A stretch of 64,000 bases of DNA from Nicotiana tabacum (lineage: Eukaryota > Streptophyta > Magnoliopsida > Solanales > Solanaceae): assembly GCF_000715075.1 (NCBI RefSeq), contig NC_134082.1, positions 146,680,948 to 146,744,947 on the forward strand, read 5' to 3'. The translations under genes were made by a program, and so were the position numbers. The notes under the pieces were generated by a model. That model was not told where the DNA came from. It did not search any database and saw only the letters and a list, made by a program, of their open reading frames with translations. Within the stretch, counting starts at the first letter, position 1; the number at the start of each line of letters is the position of its first letter. This document shows, piece by piece, positions 55,501 through 64,000 of this stretch.

Positions 55501-58149
55501 AATGTAAAGAAAGAGATAGAGGAGATACAACATGTAACATCAGAGTGCCTCTGGGGGTTACTGATATGAATTGCATAGTACATATATATACATAAACTTT
55601 TTAAAACATTTGCCTCTGTGGGCATCATCATCATCATATCGTACCCGGCCTCAAAGAGGACTCGGTAAAAGCGTACTCGACCATCATAAGGTTCGGTAGA
55701 ATTGTACCCGGTCACGTGGAGCTCGGTAAACCCAACTGATCAGTAGTTGCACAATAGGTGCCATACCCGGCCGACTATAGCGCGACTCAGTAGAGTAAAA
55801 TAGATACATATATATAATGCATGCTCGACTCATGGAATCACGTTTTAACCCTTTCGGAGTGATGTAAGGTCATTGCACCTTCGATTAACATTATGGACAT
55901 CCCTACCATCAATATGAACCTTAGTGGGATTTAAGGATCATACACACTTGTTTAGAATAACTTTATAAGGAAAGAAAAACATGGACAACATTAGTTTCTA
56001 GGAGTAGATCCGTTATGAATTAGCGTACCGTTTATGTTCATTTCATTTTAGATCATGCCAAAAGAAAGAAGAAAGTGTCTTAACATACCTTAAACTCGTT
56101 GAGTCCCTAATCCCTTCCAAGCAACTCTTCAAACAAGTCAACTCAATCTATCATAGTATAAGGAGATTCAAAATTAGTGCTGAGCAAAGGCTAAGTCTAT
56201 AACTTAAGCTAGTAGCTCGTTTACGTAAATTTGGGCAGCATCTCCCTTGTAACAAGGGCATCCTCCAATACCATATACCAACAACAATTACCAGAGCAAT
56301 CCATCAATACATAATTATCAATATCAAGACACCATATAACAACAACAAGTCACAACTACATTACGACGAGCGGCAAGCTCCGAGTGGAATCCGTATACCC
56401 CTTATCAATCCTTATAGACTTCTTACTTCAACATAAAAGTATCATTAACGTGATAATAAAGCCATTAATTAATGATTCCAGCCTTATACCATATATTTAT
56501 AACAACGAAAATAATCCACAACTTCAACTATCCTCAATTAGCAACTTTATTCACTAGTTCTTGTCTAGCCCATCCATTTAACTTAATCAACATCAAGATA
56601 ACCTTAGGAACAAGCAAGATCACAATATACATACCTTATACAGTAACTTCAAGTCAAAATCCAAGTTATATTCAGTTTACAACAACCCTTAATAGCAATA
56701 CAACACCATAGAAGTGACTTAAGCAAATCCAAGTATTATCTTATAGTTTATCATCCTAACAACTTAACCAACATACAAGCAAGCTTAAGCAAAATTAGTA
56801 GGATGTTATACTCACCTTATACAGCAGCAACAACTTGGAATTTCATCCAAATACAGCCCACAACAATCCGCAATGACAACACAACCTCAAAGAGGTGTTG
56901 TTCTTCACTAGAACTAAGTTTTGATGTTGAAATATGGTGTAATCACTTTGGAATCACTTCAAACCCTTGTGGTATATGTTTAAGAGGGTTAGGAGAGGTT
57001 TGGAGACGAATTTTAGTTGAAAAATGAGCAAAAATAGGCGTCCAAATCGTTTATAAATTGAAGTAGGTCAACCACCGCCTAAGTGGGTCCCATTGGGAGC
57101 TGCTTGCGCGGTCTCGCGAAAACGCGAATATCTCTCTACTCCGATGTCATATTGACGAACGGTTTAATGAGTTAGAAACTAGACTCAGTAGACCTTCAAT
57201 TTGGTAGGTAGAACACCCCATGATTCCAAGTATATTTGGAGAAATTCTCAGATACATTTGACCTAAAGTTCAGCAAATTTATGAATGTAACTTGTGATGA
57301 CCTTTGCCAACTCTTGTTCCACAACTTGCTTGCCTTCAAAATGTAGAAAATGAATATCATACGACTAAAATAACTCATAGAATAACCTCCTTATCATGTT
57401 AATAACCATAGTCTCACCCCAAAGTACATGTTATAATATTCGAAACTTGTCGACTTTCGACGAAACTTATTTTCTTCAATTAGTTTAGCTTCTAAAATTT
57501 CCAACCCTCTTGGTACTCGTTATTCATGATCTTAAATATTTGTAACCTCCAAGGTAACATGATTAACTTACTTTATTTGCTTCCAAATAGAATCTCATTT
57601 CCGAGCTTACATCAATGACTTACGACGTACTCTCACGTATGAAAACTTGGGGTGTAACATCATTCCCCCCTTTGGAACATTCGTCCTCGAATGTTGATTG
57701 ATGCGCTTATCAGTACATTTTATTGTACAAGCAGATGTATGTCTAGAGGTCTAGTGGTTGCAGTGGCATGGTTGATACAGGGACTTAGGTGAGATGCATC
57801 TAATGTTACGATACACATCCAGCAGAATCTCCTTCAGAGTATTTATATTTCTTTCTCTCTTTTCCAAGTTGTATTTCGGACAAATGATGTATTTTATTGT
57901 TATTTTTCCTAGTTGATACTCATGCACTTGTGACACTAGGTTTTGGGATTATTATGGGTTATTTAGTATTGAGATTGTTAAAAAAATAATTATTTACTTT
58001 GAAATTTCCATCTTCTACTATTTAATGAAGGAAAAAACTATGATTTCAAAAATATTAAAATGAGACCTAAATTAAGTATTTAATTGTTGGCTTGTCTCAC
58101 AATGGTGTTCGGTGCCATCATGACCTTTACTGGATTTTGGGTCGTAACA
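52518..58149 (+). repeat. Solo LTR of a Tekay-type element, interrupted
   Basis: Starts TGTAATGACCTGACCGG and ends 'gggtcgtaaca', with no PBS, gag-pol or second LTR. Flanking 5-mers are GCATG (52513-52517) and GCATC (58150-58154), a target duplication with one change. The part around 53215-53330 aligns loosely with the Tekay LTR at 22550-22650. It contains a CG-rich block at 53385-53640 with repeated 'cgcagaagcg' and 'gcaggtgcgg'-like units. The sequence is broken at 54945 by a minus-strand LTR and resumes by about 57740. Confidence 0.8.
54945..57659 (-). repeat. Minus-strand Tekay-type LTR inside the solo LTR
   Basis: On the minus strand it begins TGTTACACCCCAAG at 57659 and ends '...gtcgtgata' at 54945, about 2.7 kb. 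Immediately upstream (57660-57690) is a polypurine tract 'ccaaaggggggaatga' preceded by 'tcgaggacgaatg', the usual pol end of such elements. So it is a 3' LTR with a stub of internal sequence, not a clean solo LTR. No matching target duplication was seen. About 50-80 bases after the stub cannot be assigned to either LTR. Confidence 0.7.
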
Positions 58150-59101
58150 GCATCAATTTTCTATCATGTATATCCAGTATAGCTCTACCCGTTGCTAAAA
58201 ATAGTCCTCCTAGGACGAAGGGGACCTCCTTATTCTCCTCTATATTCACCACTATGAAATCTACAGGAAATACGAACTTATCCACTCGTACCAAAACATC
58301 TTTTACTACCCCCTCGGGTGTTATAGTCATTTGGTTAGCCAACTGCAAAGATATTGGCACCGACCTTATCTCTCCAACCTCCTTCTCTAGTTTCCTGTGA
58401 ATAGACAAAGGCATTAGATTAATTGAGGCACCAGAATCACATAAGGATTTATCAAAATTAAGAGTGCCTAAAGAGCAAGGTATAGTAGAACTCCCTGGAT
58501 CTCTACACTTTTGTGGGAGTTTATTTTGAAAGATTGCACTACAATGCTCTATGAGCTTGACCACCTTGGTCTCTTCTATCTTCCTCTTCTTTGTAAGGAT
58601 CTCCTTCAAGAATTTGGCATATGCTGGAATTTGTAAGAGAACTTCAGTGACTGGCAAGCTTACATTAACCTGTCTCAGCATGTCTAGAAATCTCTCAAAC
58701 TGCTTGTCCAACTTCTCTCTATAGAGCTTTCGGGGAAAAGGTAGAGCGGGCATGTGCTCGCTCACATCATGTTCCTCCCTTCTTGAAGTCTCCTCCTTCT
58801 TCTTTTTCTCTACTCCTTTCTTGCCTTTCTTCTTCTTATCATCTTCCATTTTCAGCTACTTTCCACTTTCTTTTTCAAGTATCACCTTATCTTGGACTGG
58901 AGTGGGTTCTTTCAATAGTTGTCCGCTTCTCAAGGTCACAACATTTACTGTTTCTTTGGGATTTTTCCCAGTATCAGCTGGCAGAGTACCTGGATTCTCT
59001 CAGATAATATAGTTGCAATTTGTCCCACTTGTCTCTCCAAACTTCGCAAACCTGTCCCAAGTTCTTTGATAGCTACACCATGAGCATCTAATCTCTCTTA
59101 T
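58150..59101 (-). pseudogene. Athila gag C-terminus and protease, N-terminal part
   Basis: From 59101 the minus frame gives 'ERLDAHGVAIKELGTGLRSL' and 'RQVGQIATIL' (gag tail), breaks, then an open frame from 58849. That frame has a Lys/Glu-rich linker, 'MPALPFPRKLYREKLDKQFERF' (residues 33-54), 'LQIPAYAKFLKEIL', and the protease with 'CDSGASINLMP' (Asp at residue 138). It continues 'PFVLGGLFLATGRAILDIHDRK' to the solo LTR at 58149. The open frame runs 240 codons, but its last eight (through 58127) come from the LTR. The catalytic motif is intact. Confidence 0.88.
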
Positions 59102-59116
59102 GTCTTGCCAATGAAT

Positions 59117-61381
59117 AAACAATAACAACAACCCAGTGTGGTCCCACAAGTGGGATCTGGAGAGGGTAGGATGTACGCAGTCTTACCCCTACCCTGGAAG
59201 GGCAGAGAGACTGTTTTCGATAGACCCTCAGCTAAAGAAGGTGAGAGAAGCCCTAGTAGCAAGTAATAGCAAAACAATAATTAGAAAACTAAATCGGAGA
59301 TAGCAACAGATAATATGAAAGGGGTACTGATAACAAGTAGTACCAATATAACATATTTAGAAAACTAATTCCAAGGCAGCAGACGAGAATATGAACGATG
59401 TACTGTTAGAAAACTACAGAATTACCAATGGCAAGTAACAACGAAACAAGACATGCGAATATAGCAAACTAAGGAAAAAAGGGTATCGTACTAGCGCTAA
59501 TACTATCGAGCTAGAGAAGACAAAGGGAGATGCACGACTACCTACTAACCTTCTATCCTAATCTTCAACCTCCACACCCTTCTATCTAGAGTCATGTCCT
59601 CGATTAGCTCAAACAGCACCATATCCCACCTAATCACCTCTCCCCAAGACTTCTTTGGCCTACCTCTACCCCTCCTCTCACCTTCTAATACGAACCTCTC
59701 ACATCTCCTGATAGGGGCATCTGTGCTTCTCCGCTTAACACGCCCGAACCATCTCAACCTTGCCTCACGCATCTTTGCCTCCACAGGGCCACTCCCACCT
59801 TGTCTCGAATAACTTCATTCCTAATTCTATCCAACCTAGTATGCCCACATATCCATCTCAACATCCTCATTTCCGCTACCTTCATCTGCTGGACATGAGA
59901 ATTTTTGACTGGCCAACACTCTGCCCCATACAACATAGTCGATCTAACCACTACCTTGTAGAACTTACCCTTAAGTCTCAACGGCACATTCTTATCTCAC
60001 AAGACACCGGAAGCGAGCCTCCACTTCATCCACCCTGCTCCGATACGGTGTGTGACATCCCCATCTATCTCCCCATCCTTCTGAATTATAGATCCTAGAT
60101 ACTTGAAACTTTCTCTCCTATAAATGACTTTTGTATCGAGTTTCACATCCCCGTCCGCCTCCTGGGTAACACCGCTGAACCTGCACTCCAAGTATTCTAT
60201 CTTGGTCCTACTTAACTTGAAACCCTTAGACTCCAGGGTATGTCTCTAGACCTCCAGCTGCTCGTTAACGCCACCTCGCATCTCATCAATCAGGACTATG
60301 TCATCCGCAAATAACAAACACCAAGGCACCTCCCCTTAAATGTGATGTGTCAAAGAATCCATCACTAGGGGAAACAAAAACGGGTTAAGTGTTGATCCCT
60401 GATGCAACCCCATCTCAACCGAAAAGTAATCCGAGTCTCCACCTACTATCCTAACCCGTGTCTTAGCTCCATCATGCATCTCCTGAACCACTCTAATATA
60501 TGCTACAGCCACTCTTCTAGCCTCTAAACATCTCCATAGAACCTCTCTAGGGACTTTATCATAGGCCTTCTCCAGGTCAATGAACACCATGTGCAAATCC
60601 TTCTTCACCGCCCTAAACTGCTCCACCAATCTCCTCACAATATGAATGGCCTCAGTGGTCGACTGTCCCGGCATGAAACCAAACTGGTTCTCGGAAATAG
60701 ACACACAGCTCCTCAACCTCCCATCAATCACCCTCTCCCACACTTTCATCGTATGGCTTAACAACTTGATACCCCTATAGTTGTTGCAGTTTTGGACATC
60801 CCCCTTATTCTTGTACAACGGGATCATCGTACTCCGCCTCCACTCTTCGGGCATCTTCTTCGCCCTAAAAATGATGTTAAACAACCCAATAAGCCATTCC
60901 AAGCCCTTCTTACCCACACTCTTCCAGAATTCCACCAGGATCTCATCCGGCCCCGTCGCTCTACCCTCGCTCATCCCGCGCATAGCCCCTACAACCTCCC
61001 CCACTCGTATATGTCTACAGTACCCAAAATCTCATTGCCGCTCCGAGTACTCCAACTCCCCCAGCACAATGCCCTTATCTCCCTCTTCATTCAAGAGCCT
61101 ATGAAAGTAAGACTACCATCTCTGCCCCCTCTAATAAAACTCTTCCCTCCTCATCTTTTATGCATCTCACTTGGTCCAGATCCCGGGCCTTCAGCTCCCT
61201 CACCTTCACTATCCTATACAACTTCTTGTCCCCGCCTTTATCCCCAATTTCTTTGTATAGACGACTAAACGCGGTGGTCTTAGCTACAGTAACCGCCAAC
61301 TTCGCCTCCTTCCTAGCCTTCTTATACCCCTCCCTGTTAGCACTCTTCTGCCCCTCGTCTATACTCTCTACTAGCTTCAAA
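59117..61381 (-). mobile_element. RTE-type non-LTR retrotransposon (LINE), 5'-truncated
   Basis: It is flanked by a 15-bp direct repeat GTCTTGCCAATGAAT (59102-59116 and 61382-61396). The repeat belongs to the Athila gag, which is continuous without the insert. The minus-strand coding part starts mid-protein with no endonuclease, as expected of 5' truncation. The 3' end on the minus strand has a 'gttgttattgtt' type tail rather than poly(A), as RTE elements do. The 420-base 3' untranslated part holds the widely repeated Solanaceae segment near 59140-59215. Confidence 0.9.
59545..61381 (-). pseudogene. RTE reverse transcriptase and C-terminal domain
   Basis: From 61381 '[26 protein letters not shown]' leads to RT: '[15 protein letters not shown]' (about 60960), '[22 protein letters not shown]', '[20 protein letters not shown]' (about 60580), '[13 protein letters not shown]' and, after a stop at 60336, 'FADDIVLIDE' (about 60310) with both Asp. 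The end holds '[19 protein letters not shown]', 'MLYGAECWPVKNSHVQQMKVAEMRMLRW' and '[13 protein letters not shown]' to the stop at 59545. Stops and at least three frameshifts (about 61100, 59990, 59770). Confidence 0.9.
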
Positions 61382-62752
61382 GTCTTGCCAATGAATGACT
61401 TTATCAAATATTCTAACCCATACTGATTTGCTTGTTGAGGCTGAAACTGCAGCCTCGACTGATTTACAAAACCAGGAGCTCCCTGAAATCTAGAGTTATT
61501 TTGTTGCCATACATTTGTTGTACCCCCAGGTGAACTCCATGAAAAATCAGGGTGCTTCTGACCCATTGCATTGAAGTTATAATTACCCACATCATTCACT
61601 TCTTTCATTGAAGCTTGACACTCATGAGTAGGGTGTCCTCTTCTACATATATCACATGCTATATGAGGCTCATTATGTATCGAGGTTAAGGTTAGCTTTC
61701 TTATTTCTTTGGCCATGGCATCAAGTTGTACCTACACAGATGTGTTAGTATCAACCTGGTGAACACCAGTTGATCTTCTTCTTTCAGCAATCTCAGAGGG
61801 CCACTGATTTGCATCTTCAGATAACTCATCTAGAATTGTGAGTATCTCCTCTAGAGTCTTTTTCATCAACGGCCTCCAGCTGCATTGCTCAATGTTTTAC
61901 GTGAGGCTGATGTCAAACCATCCCAAAAGTCCTGAAGTTGCATCCAGAGTTCAATTTCGTTGTGTTGACACTTTCGCACAATCTTCTTAAACCTCTCCCA
62001 AGCTTCAAACAAAGTTTCCGTCTCGTTCTAGCAGAAGTTATGGATTTCTCTTCTAAACTTGCCCATCTTGGCTGAGGATAAATATTTAGCAAGAAATTTT
62101 CTGGTCATCTCCTCTGATGTTCTAATTGATCCCTGGGGCAAGCTTTGAAGCCAGTGCTTTGCACCATCTTTGAGAGTGAAGGGGAATGCCCTTAAGTAAA
62201 CTGCATCTTGTGACACACCATTATATTGAAATGTGTTCATTATCTCCTCGAAGTCCATTAGATGATTGTTTAGATATTCGTTCATCTTTCATCTGAAAAT
62301 GCAACTGTTTTGGAGGGTTTGGAGCAACCCTTGCTTCAATTCAAAATTATTGGCTGCAACTGGAGGTGGTCTCATACTGGATAGACCTTGTTTGTAGACC
62401 GATCTAGCATAATCGCCAAGTGGTCTCCCTTCGCCGGGAGCTATATTTCCGAACTGGTCTGCACCCAAGGTCTGATTCTGAGCCATTCTTCGACCCCTCT
62501 CTTCTTCATATGCAATTTATGCATCTCCAATATCTACTTCCTCAGCATCCCGAGTAGCTTTTTCTCTTATCTGGGCTGCCTCTTTCGCAGCCAATCCACA
62601 GTATTATCATCTCTAGCCATAAATTCTTTGGTTGGTGATTTCCCAACCTTCTCGATACTCTCAGGGAGATTTCTTTCCTTCCTCAACTATCGCAATTGTT
62701 TCTCAATTTCTGGTTTGTATGGTTGCACTTCTTTCCCAAAAGATCGAGTCAT
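61382..62752 (-). pseudogene. Athila gag, N-terminal and central part
   Basis: A likely start is Met 62752 ('MTRSFGKEVQPYKPEIEKQ') with a TAG after 21 codons. Segments follow in changing frames: 'MAQNQTLGADQFGNIAPGEG' (62486), 'MNEYLNNHLMDFEEIMNTFQ' with 'AVYLRAFPFTLKDGAKHWLQSLP' (62285-62100), 'TETLFEAWERFKKIVRKCQHNEI' (about 62010), and a CCHC-like '[13 protein letters not shown]' (about 61650-61612) as in Athila. It then has an Asn/Gln-rich region and '[10 protein letters not shown]', where the LINE enters. At least four stops or shifts. Confidence 0.85.
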
Positions 62753-62887
62753 GCACCAATCCAACCTGTAACTTGCGCACAGTCAAAGAACACCAAAAAT
62801 GTAGAAAGAGAAAAATACAATAAAAATAAAAAAGAAAAATTCCTGAATTAGCACTACAAACTATTTCAAACACTATTGATTGTCAAT

Positions 62888-62909
62888 CCCCAGCAACGGC
62901 TCCAAAATT
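62888..62909 (-). promoter_or_regulatory. Athila-type primer binding site
   Basis: On the minus strand the LTR end GCTCGTCA is followed by AATTTTGGAGCCGTTGCTGGGGA, close to the TTTGGCGCCGTTGCCGGGGA site of Athila elements (tRNA-Asp type). Confidence 0.85.
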
Positions 62910-63797
62910 TGACGAGCTTGAAACACACATTTAAATATGCTCACTAGCCAAATATAGTAAAGTAAAATATCATATCCACAAGGATTGGAGTTAAACAATA
63001 TTTTCGTAGTTTATAGCTCGATATCCAAGATGATCAACAATTTAGAGTTATGTGATTTAAAACTAAAATTATCTAAGATTCTAAGCTATTGACTAGTAAC
63101 AAACAACGCAAGTGATAAGCAAATGAAGATATTAATGGGAGAAGATAGGGTTGATAGGATAGATGCAAGATAAATATTTGGGATATAACTCTAGATAATT
63201 CACTTCTAATGTTCAAGTTAGTCTCTCTAAGTCACTTGGTTATTAATTCAATTGTTTAATAGAAACTCCTCTCTCGATTAAGTCTCAACCTCATAAGATG
63301 AACTGATTTAAGATCTGTGAAGATATGCACGAATTTGTAGTGGATTGGTATTTATGAGAACCTCTCTCGATTCTCCTCCTAACTAGGTTTAATCAACAAT
63401 TCAACTAGCCTCTTCCGATTACTAAGATGAATTAATGAATTAAACCAACAAACACATACTGCGAAGATATCACAAGTTATGCCTCTCTCAATTGCACTAG
63501 CAAGTGAATATAGATGCAACGACTAAAACATCCAAAACGATTTCAATACATAAAACTAGAATTAATATCTACAAACAAGTATCAATACACCAAATCCATC
63601 AAACCTTAAAGAGAACTACTCCATGGATATGAAGAAATTCATCACAAATATGTTTTTAGTTAAAGGAAAACATAAAACAATCGAAACCCTTGTCTTGAGT
63701 TGGAATTGAATGATGGATTCCTTATGTTCTTGCTTCTCCAACTTCTCCTTATCCTCCTTAGGTCTTAGATGTGTCAAAAGTCCCAAAAATACCGTTT

Positions 63798-63836
<39 letters not shown>

Positions 63837-64000
63837 AAGTAGGGTCGGGCCCAAGCAAAAACACCTTCTCCTACGCGAAATAGGATACTTTTCTGGAGTT
63901 GGACGTGCGCGGCCGCGCACTTGGTCGGGCATTTTCCACTTGTTCTACCTCTAGTGCACGATCGCTCACCTGGGTGGTATAAATTGAGAATTTGGGAAAA
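62910..64000 (-). repeat. Athila-derivative 5' LTR, cut by the window end
   Basis: Matches 49120-50210 with a modest number of substitutions and small indels. By that comparison about 380 further bases should lie beyond 64000. It contains a TGCGCGGCCGCGCA palindrome near 63906 where the other LTR has diverged. Confidence 0.85.
63801..63834. repeat. (TA)17 microsatellite
   Basis: 34 bases of TA repeat in the 5' LTR. The matching place in the 3' LTR (about 50018-50027) has only 'tgtatatatacc'. Confidence 0.95.

Larger units (their letters stand above)
18224..64000 (+). mobile_element. Tat-like Ty3/gypsy element (Tat-1), host of the nested insertions
   Basis: The 5' LTR (18224-18785), PBS, gag, protease and the first half of RT lead to 22019. 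RT resumes at 33227 after a Tekay insertion, and RNase H, the second RNase H and integrase run to about 35632. The 3' region is interrupted at 36381-47163 by Tat-2. The antisense ORF at 47500-49119 is interrupted at 49120 by a minus-strand Athila element. The rest, including the 3' LTR, lies beyond the window. Coordinates cover the span including the insertions. Confidence 0.85.
49120..64000 (-). mobile_element. Athila derivative with gag and protease only, truncated by the window end
   Basis: The 3' LTR is at 49120-50590 and the 5' LTR from 62910 on; both have the end TGACGAGCTTGAAA on the plus strand. The PBS beside the 5' LTR is of the Athila type. Minus-strand gag (62752-61382) and protease (59101-58150 plus 52517-52316) are followed directly by a 3' noncoding region and polypurine tract. 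With the LINE and the solo LTR removed, no RT, RNase H or integrase remains. It is inserted in the Tat-1 antisense ORF. The right target duplication is out of the window; the left 5-mer is GCCGT. Confidence 0.85.

Noticed and set aside
58752..59012. Plus-strand Ser/Phe-rich ORFs
   Set aside because: They are complements of the Lys/Glu-rich gag-protease linker on the minus strand.
61099..61716. Single 205-codon ORF joining Athila gag to LINE sequence
   Set aside because: The 15-bp target duplication shows it is an accidental fusion at the LINE insertion edge, not a hybrid gene.
1..64000. tRNA, rRNA or host protein genes
   Set aside because: I found no cloverleaf, rRNA core segment or host-like exon set; matches to tRNA 3' ends are the primer binding sites.

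Overview
The window is plant nuclear heterochromatin, and I see no intact gene in it. Nearly all of it is degraded, nested LTR retrotransposons: Tat-like and Athila-like Ty3/gypsy, Tekay/Del-like and other chromoviruses, one RTE-type LINE and two probable MITEs. The repeat types (long Tekay LTRs opening with TGTGACGACCCGG, Tat copies with an antisense ORF, an RTE 3' end containing a 'gtgggatctggagagggtaggatg'-like segment) suggest Solanaceae, probably Nicotiana. That assignment is inference from remembered repeat types, not a search.

Layout. 1-7059: 3' part of an Athila-like element (+): integrase remnant, envelope-like ORF, long noncoding 3' region, 3' LTR. It appears to be inserted in a Tat element (Tat-3) whose antisense ORF and 3' LTR occupy 7060-9453. 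9580-15001: a complete minus-strand chromovirus with both LTRs, PBS and PPT, whose gag-pol is largely in one frame but carries stop codons. 15002-18223: AT-rich DNA with two MITE-like repeats, the only part that could be non-retrotransposon sequence.

18224 to the window end is a nest. The host is Tat-1 (5' LTR 18224-18785). Its reverse transcriptase is split by a Tekay-like element (22020-33226, target duplication CTAGG on both sides). Its 3' region is split by a second Tat element, Tat-2 (36381-47163, target duplication GTCCT). Its antisense ORF is split by a minus-strand Athila derivative (49120 to beyond 64000). That Athila carries gag and protease but no reverse transcriptase or integrase. 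It is itself cut by a 5'-truncated RTE LINE (59117-61381, 15-bp target duplication) and by a solo LTR (52518-58149) that splits the protease frame. The solo LTR in turn holds a minus-strand LTR (54945-57659). The nest is therefore at least four insertions deep.

The most interesting signals are: (1) a spliced ORF antisense to all three Tat copies, with introns at the same sites and phase in different copies; (2) clusters of a GC-rich palindromic motif (TGCGG-N-CCGCA / TGCGGCCGCA) shared by unrelated Athila and Tekay elements; (3) in-frame stops that are mostly explained by C-to-T change at CAG, CAA or CGA codons, as expected of long-methylated DNA; (4) the gag-protease-only Athila.
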